The notes under the pieces: model-generated
Seen by the model: only the letters and a program-made list of their open reading frames with translations
What the model was told of the DNA's origin: nothing
Database searches by the model: none
Position numbers and translations under genes: made by a program
Part shown: positions 48,161 through 57,485 of the stretch, one piece after another
Position numbering within the stretch: the first letter of the stretch is position 1
How the letters are laid out: each line of letters starts with the position of its first letter
NCBI GenBank assembly: GCA_964510515.1
Contig: CAZEAU010000001.1
Coordinates: forward strand, 182,325 to 246,324
Source: SURF-21 sp964510515
GTDB lineage: Bacteria > Actinomycetota > Geothermincolia > Geothermincolales > RBG-13-55-18
DNA length: 64,000 nucleotides
Reading direction: 5' to 3'

Positions 48161-50473
48161 ATGATTGGAGATGAAATCGAGATGACGGAAGAAGTAAGGA
48201 AATACTCGCTGGAGATAGCCGGAAAGGTGACCGATCTGGAGGTCGGTAAGCTGGCCTGCCTGGCGGACGGAGCGGTGCTGATATCCTGCGGGGGGACCGA
48301 GATACTGGTAACCGCCATGGGGTCCAAGCACGAGGTGGACCGCGACTTTTTCCCCCTGGTGGTGGACGTCGAGGAGCGCATGTATGCGGCGGGGAAGATA
48401 CCCGGCGGTTTCTTCCGCCGCGAGGGGCGCCCCTCGGAGAAGTCGATACTCAACGCGCGCCTCATCGACAGGCCGCTGCGGCCCACCTTCCCGGAGGGGA
48501 TGCGCATCGAGGTACAGGTGATAGCGACCATCCTCTCCGTCGACCAGAGCAATCCCCCCGACGTCATGGCCATCAACGGGGCCTCGACCGCACTGTGCAT
48601 ATCCGACATACCCTTCGGCGGGCCTATCGGCGCGGTGAGGGTCGGGCTCTTCCCGGAGGGGTTCAGGCTCAACCCCACCCTGCAGGAGTTGGAGAGCAGC
48701 CGCCTGGACCTGGTGGTCGCGGGGGTCTTGAACGCCGAGACCAACGAGATCGACGTCATCATGGTGGAGGCGGGGGCCCGGCAGGTCCCCGAGGACGAGA
48801 TGGTGGACGCGCTGGAATACTCTAAACAGGGTATCCGGGAGATGATCAGGCTGCAGCAGCAGATGGTGCGGGAGATCGGGAAGGAGAAGCGCAGCGTAAA
48901 CCTCAAGAGCTACGACTTCGACGCGGTGAGGTCCCGTTTCCCCGATATACAGGAGCGCGTGGAGCGCATGATGGGCGAGATAGCCCGCAATCAGCTGGAC
49001 AAAAGCGAACGCGACAACGCCATGGACAACCTCCGGAGCGAACTGATACTGGCGGCGGAGATGGAGGGCGCGGGCGAGGATTTCGTGGCGGCGATCAAGG
49101 AATACTTCAGCCACCTGGTGGGACTGAGCATGCGGCGCATGATCATAGGGGAGGACATGCGTATCGATGGCAGGCGCCCCGAGGAGATACGGCCCATCTC
49201 CTGCGAGGTCGGCCTCATCTCCCGCACTCACGGATCGGGCCTTTTCCGGCGCGGCCTCACCCAGGTGCTCACCCTGCTCACCCTCGGGCCCATCAGCGAC
49301 ATGCAGAAGATAGACGACATCTCTCCGGACGAGAGCAAGCGCTACCTGCACCATTACAACTTCCCGCCCTTTTCCGTGGGGGAGACGGCGATGCTGCGCG
49401 GACCCCGCCGCAGGGAGATAGGTCACGGCGCGCTGTCCGAGAGGGCCCTGGTCAATCTCATCCCCGACGAGGAGGAGTTCCCCTATACCATAAGGCTGGT
49501 CTCGGAGGTGCTGTCCTCCAACGGCTCCACCTCCATGGCTTCGGTCTGTGCCTCCACCCTGGCCCTCATGGACGCGGGGGTGCCCCTCAAGGGCAACAGG
49601 GCCGTCGCCGGCATCGCCATGGGCCTGATCAAGGGAGAGGACAAGGTGGCCGTGCTCACGGACATACAGGGCTTCGAGGACAGGTACGGCGACATAGACT
49701 TCAAGGTTGCCGGGACCGAGAGCGGCATCACCGCCCTGCAGATGGACATGAAGGTGCACGGCATATCGGTGGACACCATGCATCGCGCCCTGGAGCAGGC
49801 ACGCGAGGCCCGGCTCTACATCCTGCGCAAGATCAGCGAGGTCATGCCGCGGCCGCGGGGCGAGCTCTCGCCCTTCGCGCCGCGCGTGGTCGCCTTCACG
49901 GTGCCGGTGGACAAGATACGCGAGGTCATCGGCCCCGGCGGCAAGGTCATCCACAAGATCATGGCCGAGCACGACGTCGAGCTGGATATCGAGGACGACG
50001 GCCGGGTGTTCATCACCGCCAAGGACCAGACCGGCGCGCAGGGCGCGCGGCGCATGGTGGAGCAGATCATCCGCGAGCCCAAGGCTGGAGAGCAGTACGA
50101 CGGCACGGTGACCCGTACCACCTCCTTCGGGGCTTTCGTGGAGATCCTCCCCGGCAAGGAAGGGCTCGTCCACGTCTCCAAGCTGGCCGACCGCCACATA
50201 CCTCGCGTGGAGGACGTCATCAACGTGGGCGATGCGGTCAAGGTCGAGGTGACGGAGATCGACAAGATGGGGCGCATCAACCTGCGTGCCCTGGGTCTTA
50301 AGATCCCCGACGATTTGCCCGATTCGGGGCCGCCCCCGCGCGGCGACCGCCGCCCCGATGGCCGCAGGGATTCCCGGCCCCGTTACCGGTCCGGGCCCCC
50401 GCAGGGCGGCCAGGAGGGCAGGAGGGACAAGGGGGACCCCAACCGTCCAAGGCAGGACCGGAAGAACTGCTAG
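48161..50473 (+). CDS. pnp: polyribonucleotide nucleotidyltransferase (PNPase)
   Basis: 770 residues. Two RNase PH domains (about 15-230 and 330-560, second with MDVKVHG-type metal segment around residue 530), KH domain with IGPGGKVIHKI and S1 domain with YDGTVTRTTSFGAFVEILPG. The last 50 residues are a basic, disordered Arg/Gly/Pro tail (SGPPPRGDRRPDGRRDSRP), longer than usual. Degrades mRNA 3' to 5' with phosphate. An ATG at 48182 is an alternative start. Confidence 0.97.
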   Translation: MIGDEIEMTEEVRKYSLEIAGKVTDLEVGKLACLADGAVLISCGGTEILVTAMGSKHEVDRDFFPLVVDVEERMYAAGKIPGGFFRREGRPSEKSILNARLIDRPLRPTFPEGMRIEVQVIATILSVDQSNPPDVMAINGASTALCISDIPFGGPIGAVRVGLFPEGFRLNPTLQELESSRLDLVVAGVLNAETNEIDVIMVEAGARQVPEDEMVDALEYSKQGIREMIRLQQQMVREIGKEKRSVNLKSYDFDAVRSRFPDIQERVERMMGEIARNQLDKSERDNAMDNLRSELILAAEMEGAGEDFVAAIKEYFSHLVGLSMRRMIIGEDMRIDGRRPEEIRPISCEVGLISRTHGSGLFRRGLTQVLTLLTLGPISDMQKIDDISPDESKRYLHHYNFPPFSVGETAMLRGPRRREIGHGALSERALVNLIPDEEEFPYTIRLVSEVLSSNGSTSMASVCASTLALMDAGVPLKGNRAVAGIAMGLIKGEDKVAVLTDIQGFEDRYGDIDFKVAGTESGITALQMDMKVHGISVDTMHRALEQAREARLYILRKISEVMPRPRGELSPFAPRVVAFTVPVDKIREVIGPGGKVIHKIMAEHDVELDIEDDGRVFITAKDQTGAQGARRMVEQIIREPKAGEQYDGTVTRTTSFGAFVEILPGKEGLVHVSKLADRHIPRVEDVINVGDAVKVEVTEIDKMGRINLRALGLKIPDDLPDSGPPPRGDRRPDGRRDSRPRYRSGPPQGGQEGRRDKGDPNRPRQDRKNC

Positions 50474-50488
50474 CAGGCAGCCTCCGCC

Positions 50489-51751
50489 ATGGAAAGGCAT
50501 TTCCGGCGCAGCGAGAGCGGCAGCGGCATCCGCATCCTCACCGAGCGGATGCCCGGCCTGCGCAGCGTGACCTCCGGTTTCTGGGTGGGGGTGGGGTCGC
50601 GCGACGAGCCGCGGGAGCTGTCCGGAATAAGCCATTTCATAGAGCACCTCCTCTTCAAGGGCACCCCCATGCGCAGCGCCAGGCGCATCGCCGAGGAGTT
50701 CGACAGCATGGGGGGCGAGCTCAACGCCTTCTCCGCGAAGGAATACACCTGTTTTTACGCCAAGGTGCTGGACGAGAAGGTGGAGAGCGCCTTCGAGGTC
50801 ATAGCGGACATGCTCCTGCGCTCCCTCCTGCGCCCCCGGGACATCGACGCCGAGAGGAGGGTCATCCTCGAGGAGATCGCCATGCACGAGGATTCCCCCG
50901 ACGACATCATCCACGACCTTTTCGTGTCCGCGCTGTGGGAGTCACATCCCCTCGGCCAGAGCGTGCTCGGATACCAGGACGTCATCCGCACCCTGGGGAG
51001 CGCGGATATAGCCGCCTACTTCAAGCGCTATTACACCCCGGAGAACATGGTCATTGCCGCTGCCGGCAACGTGGAGCACGAGATGATAGTGGAACTGGTC
51101 GAGCGCCTCATGGACGGCGGCGGCGCGGGCGAAGCCCGCGAACGCCACGGCGTGGTCCCCGAGATACGACCGCATACCGCCGTCTACAACCGCCCCACCG
51201 AACAGGCCCATATCGTCCTGGGGACGCAGGGACTGCCGCGGCAGCACCCGTCCCGCTTCGCCCTCGCCGTTCTGGACAATATCCTGGGAGGCGGGATGAG
51301 CTCACGCCTCTTCCAGAAGATCCGCGAGGAGCGATCCCTCGCCTACGCCATTTTCTCCTATCACTCCATGTACGTCGAAGCGGGCCTCGTGGCCGTCTAT
51401 GCGGGCACCAACCCCGAGAACGTCTCCGCGGTGATAGAGCTGATCAAGGAGGAGATCGACCACCTGCTCTCCCGGGGCGTCACCGCCGAGGAGCTGGAGA
51501 GGGCCAAGGGGCATATCAAGGGCAGCCTGGTGCTCAGCCTCGAGGACAGCGGGAGCCGCATGACGCGCCTGGGCAAGGCCGAGATCTGCTCGGGCGAGAT
51601 CCTGGGCCTGGACGAGCTCCTGGCCAGAGTGGACGCCGTGAGCACGGAGGACGTGCGCCGGCTGGCCGAGGGGCTCTTCGGCCCCCGCAAGCTGGTGGCG
51701 ACCATAATCGGCCCCCTCGGGGGCAGGGAGATACAGGGGCATCTTTTCTGA
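50489..51751 (+). CDS. M16 family zinc metallopeptidase
   Basis: 420 residues, a processing-peptidase/PqqL-like member. The inverted zinc motif HFIEHLLFKG (HxxEH) near residue 50 and the downstream glutamate around 127 are intact. The C-terminal half is the second, inactive M16 domain. It follows pnp by 15 bases, as in many Gram-positive genomes (YmxG/MlpA position). Substrate unknown. Confidence 0.92.
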   Translation: MERHFRRSESGSGIRILTERMPGLRSVTSGFWVGVGSRDEPRELSGISHFIEHLLFKGTPMRSARRIAEEFDSMGGELNAFSAKEYTCFYAKVLDEKVESAFEVIADMLLRSLLRPRDIDAERRVILEEIAMHEDSPDDIIHDLFVSALWESHPLGQSVLGYQDVIRTLGSADIAAYFKRYYTPENMVIAAAGNVEHEMIVELVERLMDGGGAGEARERHGVVPEIRPHTAVYNRPTEQAHIVLGTQGLPRQHPSRFALAVLDNILGGGMSSRLFQKIREERSLAYAIFSYHSMYVEAGLVAVYAGTNPENVSAVIELIKEEIDHLLSRGVTAEELERAKGHIKGSLVLSLEDSGSRMTRLGKAEICSGEILGLDELLARVDAVSTEDVRRLAEGLFGPRKLVATIIGPLGGREIQGHLF

Positions 51752-51820
51752 GGGAGGGCGGGCGCGGCGCCCGCGCCCTCGCGCACGATGCCGCGCAGGT
51801 CGGGGAAAGGGTGATGAGCT

Positions 51821-52597
51821 ATGCGAGTGGGAGTCTGCGGTGCGGGGGGACGCATGGGCCGTGAGGTGTGCGGGGCGGTGACCCGCGAGGACGGCCTGGA
51901 CCTCGTATGCGCGGTCGATCCCGCCTGGGCAGGGCGGGGTCTCGACGAGCTCGTGCCCGGGCTGAAGAGCGGCATCAGGGTGGCGGGAGATGTGGAGAGC
52001 ATGGCCGCGAGCGGAGTGGAGGTGATGGTCGATTTTACCACGGCGGACGCCGCGCGCGAGAACGTGGGCTTCGCCCTCTCCCGCGGCATATCCTGCGTCG
52101 TCGGCACCACCGGCTTCTCACCCGGGGATCTCGCTGCCTTCGACCGCCTGGCGCGCGAGGGGGAGGTGGGCTGCCTGCTTGCCCCCAATTTCGCCATCGG
52201 GGCGGTGCTGATGATGGACTTCGCCCGTCGGGCCAGCCGCTTCATGGAGGGATGCGAGGTGGTCGAGATGCACCACGCCGCCAAGCTGGATTCCCCCTCC
52301 GGTACGGCCCTGGCCACGGCGGCCCTCATCGCTGCCGAGGGCATGGAGGGTGGGGCCGGCAGCGACGCCGGCGCGCGCGGAATGGAGGTGGCGGGGGTGC
52401 GCGTTCACTCCCTGAGGCTTCCCGGCGCGGTGGCGCATCAGGAGGTCGTCTTCGGGGCGACCGGACAGACGCTCACCATCCGGCACGATTCCTACAACCG
52501 CAGCTCCTTCATGCCCGGCGTCATAATGGCGGTGCGGAGGGTGGGCGAGCTGGGGGGGCTGGTAGAGGGCCTGCACACGCTCATGGGGCTGGAATAA
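51821..52597 (+). CDS. dapB: 4-hydroxy-tetrahydrodipicolinate reductase
   Basis: 258 residues. NAD(P) site VGVCGAGGRMGREV, VGTTGFSPGDL, APNFAIGAVLMM and the catalytic HHAAKLDSPSGTA. Reduces the DapA product in lysine and meso-diaminopimelate synthesis, which feeds peptidoglycan. No other dap gene is adjacent in the window. Confidence 0.96.
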   Translation: MRVGVCGAGGRMGREVCGAVTREDGLDLVCAVDPAWAGRGLDELVPGLKSGIRVAGDVESMAASGVEVMVDFTTADAARENVGFALSRGISCVVGTTGFSPGDLAAFDRLAREGEVGCLLAPNFAIGAVLMMDFARRASRFMEGCEVVEMHHAAKLDSPSGTALATAALIAAEGMEGGAGSDAGARGMEVAGVRVHSLRLPGAVAHQEVVFGATGQTLTIRHDSYNRSSFMPGVIMAVRRVGELGGLVEGLHTLMGLE

Positions 52598-52739
52598 GCA
52601 CGCCGCGGCGGCCCGGCGCGACGCGCAAAGGTCATTCGCCCCCCCACGTTGAAGAACATGGTTGCGATGGACATGAGGCATACCTTTATCCACCCCTCTC
52701 GATAAGGCAGGACGTGAGAGGCTCGATCTCGGGGGAGGC

Positions 52740-55076
52740 ATGGCGGACAGGAAGAAGAGAAGCGGGGCAGGGCGGGAGGTCCGGAAGGCCGGCGGCGCCG
52801 CGGGGAAGCGTGGCGCCGCGGGCGGCCGCGGCGCACGGGGCATGCCCCGCAACCTGAGAGAGATATACGGCGTCGTCATCATCACCCTCGCCGTGCTCTG
52901 CTTCCTGGCTTTCTTCATCTCGGCCCTGGGGCCCGTGGGCAGGTGGCTGGACCTCGCCTTCTCCCTGCTGTTCGGAAACGTCCGTTACGCCCTCCCCTTC
53001 ATGCTGGCCGTACTGGGGCTGGCCTTCCTCCTCGGCCGCCTGGGGGAGATGGGCGGCAAGGGGGGGACCTGGAGGCTGACCTGGGTCGAGCTGTCGGGGG
53101 CGGCGGTCATGCTGCTGGCGGTCAGCGCCCTGCTCCACCTCCGCGTCGGCGAGGTGGAGCAGATGTTCACGCGCGCCGCGCTGGAGGGCAACGGCGGGAT
53201 AGTGGGGGCGGCGATGGCCTGGCCGCTGCTGAAGATGTTCAGCAGGGCCGGTGCCTACGTCCTGATCATCGCCATGCTCACCGTCGGCTTCCTCCTCCTC
53301 AGCGGGCTGACCGTTTCCAAGTACTTCCAGGAGAGGGTGGAGCGGAGGCGCCGCGTGCGCGCCGCGGGAAGGCAGTCGGCGGCGAAGGTGGTCGAGGCCG
53401 CCGCGCGCAGGGAGGCGGCGGCTCCGCGGGAGCGGGAGGCCGGAAGGGCGCCGGGCGGCGAGGCCCGCGGCGAGGAGGAGGCGGCACCTCCCCTTCCCCC
53501 GGCCGCGCCGGAGGCGGCGCTGGAGATGACGGCGCCACCCCTGGTGGTGGAGGAGGAGGGCGGGCAGATGGCCATCGAAGTGGGGGAGGCGGAAGGTGGG
53601 AAACCCTTCCGGCTGCCCCCCCTGGAGCTGCTCAACCGCGGCGGGGAACGCAGCCCCATAGCGCACAAGAGCGTCAACGAGAGTATCTCCATCCTGGAGA
53701 AAACCCTGCGCGATTTCGGCGTGGACGCGGCGGTGACGCGGGTTACCCGCGGCCCGACCGTGACCAGGTTCGAGGTCGAGCTGAGCTCCGGGGTGAAGGT
53801 GAACCGCGTCCTCAACCTCAGCGACGACATCGCCTACGCGCTGGCCTCGCCCGATATCAGGATCATCACCCCCATACCGGGAAAATCTGCCATCGGGATC
53901 GAGATACCGAACCGCGAGAGGGACCTGGTCACCCTGGGGGATATATTGAGCTCACCCGCAGCGCGCAAGGCCGTTTCCCCCCTGAGGGTCGGGCTGGGCA
54001 TGGACGTATCGGGCCAGCCCATACTGGTGGACCTGCGCGAGATGCCGCACCTTCTCCTTGCCGGGGCCACGGGCACCGGCAAGAGCTGTTGCATCAACTC
54101 CATGATCGCCTCCGTGCTGCTCACGGCCCCTCCGCACGAGGTGCGCATGCTTATGGTGGATCCCAAATACGTAGAGCTCTCGCATTTCAACGGCATCCCC
54201 CACCTGCTCGCGCCGGTCATCACCGACCCCAAGAAGGCGTCGGGGGCCCTGTCCTGGGTGGTGCGGGAAATGGAGCAGCGCTATCAGGTGCTCTCCCGGG
54301 CCGGGGTAAAGAACATCGTCGCCTACCGCATGGCCTTGAAGGAGGGGCTGCAGAAGGAGGAGGACGAAGCGGGAGAGCGCCTCTTTGCGCACATGCCCTA
54401 CATCCTCGTGGTCATCGACGAGCTGGCCGACCTGATGATGGTCGCGCCCACGGAGGTCGAGGACTCCATCGCCAGGATCGCCCAGATGGCCAGGGCGGTC
54501 GGCATCCACCTCGTGGTGGCCACCCAGCGCCCCTCGGTGGACGTGGTCACCGGCCTGATCAAGGCGAACATGCCCTCGCGCGTGGCCTTTACCGTGGCCA
54601 GCCAGGCCGATTCCCGCGTCATCCTGGACGTGGGCGGGGCGGAGAAGCTGGCGGGACACGGGGACATGCTCTTCCTTCCCGCGGGGAGCTCGAAGGCGGT
54701 AAGGGTGCAGGGCGCCTATATCGCGGAGAGGGAGATCGCGGCGATCATCGCCTTCATCAAACGGCAGCGCCAGGCGGACTATCGCGACGAGATCCTGGAG
54801 AGCGTGGGGGGAGGGAGGAAGGAGCAGACCCGCGAAGACGAGCTCCTGGAGGAGGCGATCGAGACCGTGGTCCGCGCCGGGGCGGCCTCCGCTTCGCTGC
54901 TGCAGAGGAAGCTGCGCGTGGGTTATGCCCGGGCGGCCCGCCTGGTGGATCTCATGGAGGAACTGGGCGTGGTGGGGGGCTACGAGGGGAGCAAACCGCG
55001 GGCGGTGCTGATGAGCCCCGAGGAGTTGGAGGAGCGCAGGATGCGCGCCGAGGGGCACAAAAACGACGGCGCATAG
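52740..55076 (+). CDS. ftsK: FtsK/SpoIIIE-type DNA translocase
   Basis: 778 residues. Basic N-terminus, about four transmembrane helices (roughly 45-190), a charged Pro/Glu linker to about 290, then alpha/beta FtsK motor with Walker A GATGTGKSCCIN and Walker B VVIDELADLMM, and a C-terminal gamma winged helix (LLQRKLRVGYARAARLVDLM). Pumps DNA through the septum at division. GGGGGAGG precedes the ATG. Confidence 0.95.
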   Translation: MADRKKRSGAGREVRKAGGAAGKRGAAGGRGARGMPRNLREIYGVVIITLAVLCFLAFFISALGPVGRWLDLAFSLLFGNVRYALPFMLAVLGLAFLLGRLGEMGGKGGTWRLTWVELSGAAVMLLAVSALLHLRVGEVEQMFTRAALEGNGGIVGAAMAWPLLKMFSRAGAYVLIIAMLTVGFLLLSGLTVSKYFQERVERRRRVRAAGRQSAAKVVEAAARREAAAPREREAGRAPGGEARGEEEAAPPLPPAAPEAALEMTAPPLVVEEEGGQMAIEVGEAEGGKPFRLPPLELLNRGGERSPIAHKSVNESISILEKTLRDFGVDAAVTRVTRGPTVTRFEVELSSGVKVNRVLNLSDDIAYALASPDIRIITPIPGKSAIGIEIPNRERDLVTLGDILSSPAARKAVSPLRVGLGMDVSGQPILVDLREMPHLLLAGATGTGKSCCINSMIASVLLTAPPHEVRMLMVDPKYVELSHFNGIPHLLAPVITDPKKASGALSWVVREMEQRYQVLSRAGVKNIVAYRMALKEGLQKEEDEAGERLFAHMPYILVVIDELADLMMVAPTEVEDSIARIAQMARAVGIHLVVATQRPSVDVVTGLIKANMPSRVAFTVASQADSRVILDVGGAEKLAGHGDMLFLPAGSSKAVRVQGAYIAEREIAAIIAFIKRQRQADYRDEILESVGGGRKEQTREDELLEEAIETVVRAGAASASLLQRKLRVGYARAARLVDLMEELGVVGGYEGSKPRAVLMSPEELEERRMRAEGHKNDGA

Positions 55077-55142
55077 CCGCGGCGGGGCACGGGGCGTCTC
55101 GCCCTCATCCCCTCCCGCGCTCGATACTCGCCCATAATTCTC

Positions 55143-55151
55143 TGTTATAAT
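55143..55151 (+). promoter_or_regulatory. consensus extended -10 promoter
   Basis: TGTTATAAT, perfect extended -10, just before the 77-residue gene. Transcription would start near 55158, excluding the ATG at 55153 as a start codon. Confidence 0.6.
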
Positions 55152-55179
55152 TATGCAAAGCAGAGAGATGGAGGTCGTT

Positions 55180-55413
55180 GTGGCCAACAGGCTGGCTCAG
55201 GAGGTTGAGAAGATTCTATCGGAGGCGGTAGGCGACTTCATTGCCAAGGCAACCGTGAAGAAGAACTGTGAGCTTATCGGGGCTACGCCGGATGACCTCA
55301 CCCCGGACAAGCTGCCCGCGCTGGCGGAGAAGATAGAGAAGTCAGTGTCCTTTTTTTCCGGGAAGGACGTGGGCGAAGGAGTGGCGGAGAGGATAAGGAA
55401 TATCCAGGCCTGA
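55180..55413 (+). CDS. 77-aa hypothetical protein
   Basis: No family recognised. Helical and soluble: ANRLAQEVEKILSEAVGDF, then IGATPDDLTPDKLPALAEKI, ending ERIRNIQA. One cysteine. GTG 55180 lies 5 bases after GGAGG (55170-55174). It has its own promoter (55143-55151) and terminator (55481-55514), so it is a single-gene unit between ftsK and rimO. Confidence 0.7.
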   Translation: MANRLAQEVEKILSEAVGDFIAKATVKKNCELIGATPDDLTPDKLPALAEKIEKSVSFFSGKDVGEGVAERIRNIQA

Positions 55414-55480
55414 CCGGGGCGGCAGCGCTCGCCGGGCGGCGGTATGAGTCGCCGGGCCGCTAGCGGCCACGAGTGCGAGA

Positions 55481-55514
55481 GATCGGCGCGAAAACCCTCG
55501 CCCGGTCTTTTTTT
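55481..55514 (+). terminator. intrinsic terminator
   Basis: GATCGGCG (55481-55488) pairs with CGCCCGGTC (55499-55507) with one bulge, followed by seven T. It ends the 77-residue gene's transcript before rimO. Confidence 0.65.
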
Positions 55515-55582
55515 CTTCGTCGGCCCTGCCCGCAGGCAGGGGGGAAGCGCGCTGCGGCACCAGCGCGGAGGCGCGATAAGAC

Positions 55583-56914
55583 ATGGGAGATGACGAGCAT
55601 ACTTTCTTCCTCCTCACCTTGGGCTGCCCCAAGAACGAGGTGGATTCGGACCTCCTCGCCGCCGCGCTGCGCGAGCGGGGATGGCGGGAGGCGGAGAGGC
55701 CGGCGCAGGCGGCGGTGATGGTGGTGAATACCTGCGCCTTCATAACCGCGGCGGTGGAGGAATCGCTGGAGGCGGTGCTGGAGCTGGCCGACCTAAGGGA
55801 GGGCGGCCGCAGGCGGCTGGTGGTGACGGGGTGTCTGGTCTCCAGGTACGGCGAGCATTCCCTGCGCCCACTCCTGCCGGAGGTGGATGCCTTCGTGGAC
55901 TTTCCCGCCTATCCCCGCTTCGCCTCCCTCGTGGCCTCCCTCGCCGGCGCTCAGACAGCGGTGCAAACGGCCGTGCCGCTGCGCAGGAGCGCCTCCACCC
56001 TGCCCAGGGGATATGTTTACGTGAAGATCTCTGAGGGTTGCTCGCGCAGGTGTGCCTTCTGCACCATCCCCTCCATACGGGGACCGCTGCGCTCGCGACC
56101 CCGCGAGGAGATCCGCAAGGAGATAGCTTTTTTCGTCGCTCGCGGCGTTTGCGAAGTGGTGCTCATCGCCCAGGACACCACCTCTTACGGCCTGGATACG
56201 CAGGGGAGGCCCATGCTCTCTGAATTGCTGCGGGAGCTCTGCGCCATCGAGGGAGACTGGCGGCTGCGCGTCATGTACATGCATCCCGAGGGCGTCGATC
56301 CCGACCTGCTAGCGGCCATGCGCGATCCCAGGATATGCAGCTATCTCGACCTTCCCCTGCAGCACGTGAGCGCCGACGTTCTGCGGGGGATGGGCAGGAG
56401 GGGGGACGCGGATGCGCATCGCAGGCTGCTGGGCATGATCGGAGACATCCTGGGGGAGACGGCCCTGCGCGCGACCTTCATGGTCGGGTTCCCCGGCGAG
56501 GACGCCGCGGCCTACGGCGCGCTGCGCGATTTCGTGCTCGAGAGCCGTTTTGACTGGCTGGGGCTCTTCGGCTATTCTCATGAGGAAGGCACGCCGGCGT
56601 CCTCGTCGCCAGGGGGGGTCAGCGGGGAAGTAGCCCGCGCCAGGCGGGAGGAGCTGGCCGCGATACAGGAAGAGATAATGCGCGACAAGGCCTGCGCCCT
56701 GGTGGGCAGAAGCGTGCGGGTGCTGGTGGAAGGCGAGAGCGGCGAGGCGGACGGCTACTGGGAGGCAAGGTCGCAGCGGGAGGCCCCGGAGGTGGACGGG
56801 ATGGTCTTCCTGGCGCACGCGGAGGGTATCCGCCCCGCCACCATGCGAGACGTGACCATCGTGGCGAACGAAGGGATAGACCTGGTTGGCCTCATCGAAC
56901 CATGCCGGCGATAG
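55583..56914 (+). CDS. rimO: ribosomal protein S12 methylthiotransferase RimO
   Basis: 443 residues. N-terminal Fe-S cysteines in TLGCPKNEVDSD, VVNTCAFI and VTGCLVSRYG, radical SAM motif CSRRCAFC (Cx3Cx2C), and C-terminal TRAM domain. Methylthiolates an aspartate of S12. Distinguished from MiaB by LGCPKN. Its stop is followed at once by pgsA. Confidence 0.94.
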   Translation: MGDDEHTFFLLTLGCPKNEVDSDLLAAALRERGWREAERPAQAAVMVVNTCAFITAAVEESLEAVLELADLREGGRRRLVVTGCLVSRYGEHSLRPLLPEVDAFVDFPAYPRFASLVASLAGAQTAVQTAVPLRRSASTLPRGYVYVKISEGCSRRCAFCTIPSIRGPLRSRPREEIRKEIAFFVARGVCEVVLIAQDTTSYGLDTQGRPMLSELLRELCAIEGDWRLRVMYMHPEGVDPDLLAAMRDPRICSYLDLPLQHVSADVLRGMGRRGDADAHRRLLGMIGDILGETALRATFMVGFPGEDAAAYGALRDFVLESRFDWLGLFGYSHEEGTPASSSPGGVSGEVARARREELAAIQEEIMRDKACALVGRSVRVLVEGESGEADGYWEARSQREAPEVDGMVFLAHAEGIRPATMRDVTIVANEGIDLVGLIEPCRR

Positions 56915-56915
56915 A

Positions 56916-57485
56916 TTGGCCCCCCCGCTGGGAGAGGAGTGCTGGAACCTCCCCAACGCGCTCACCTTTTCGCGTGTGCTCATGGCGCCGCTGATCGCCT
57001 ACCTGCTCTCAGACGAAGAGCGCGCGAGGAACTCCATGGCGGCGCTGACCGTGGCGGCGGCGGCCTTGACCGATTTCCTGGACGGCCACCTTGCCCGCAA
57101 GCAGGGCAAGGAGACCAGGCTGGGGCAGTTCCTGGACCCGCTGGCGGACAAGGTCTGCCTCTCCGCCGCCTTCCTCATGCTCGCGGCGCGCCGCAGGACG
57201 CCTCCCTGGGTGCCCGGGGTCATAATCGGTCGCGAGGTGCTCGTGACCCTCTTCCGCCTCTATGCCGGCTCGCGGGGTTCCTCGGTGCCCGCCAGCATGT
57301 GGGGGAAGCTGAAGATGAACTCGCAGCTTGTGGCCGTTCTCCTCATCATCCTGGAGCGGGAGACGCCGGCTTACGCCGCATGCAAAAAAGCGGCGGTCAA
57401 CGCGGCCGTGGCCCTGACCCTCTATTCGGGCCTCGACTATATGCGCAAGGCCGGGCGCTACCTGGATAAGGCGGAGCGCGCGTGA
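56916..57485 (+). CDS. pgsA: CDP-alcohol phosphatidyltransferase (PgsA-like)
   Basis: About 189 residues, membrane protein with several hydrophobic helices. The CDP-alcohol motif is DFLDGHLARK...GQFLDPLADK (DGx2ARx8Gx3Dx3D), with NLPNALTFSRV at the N-terminus as in phosphatidylglycerophosphate synthases. Makes phosphatidylglycerol-phosphate from CDP-diacylglycerol and glycerol-3-phosphate. The start is ambiguous: TTG 56916 is directly after the rimO stop, and another TTG at 56886 lies inside rimO. Neither has a good ribosome site. Confidence 0.88.
   Translation: MAPPLGEECWNLPNALTFSRVLMAPLIAYLLSDEERARNSMAALTVAAAALTDFLDGHLARKQGKETRLGQFLDPLADKVCLSAAFLMLAARRRTPPWVPGVIIGREVLVTLFRLYAGSRGSSVPASMWGKLKMNSQLVAVLLIILERETPAYAACKKAAVNAAVALTLYSGLDYMRKAGRYLDKAERA

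Noticed and set aside
47831..50914. 1027-codon minus-strand frame
   Set aside because: Antisense to rpsO, pnp and the M16 gene, all unmistakable.
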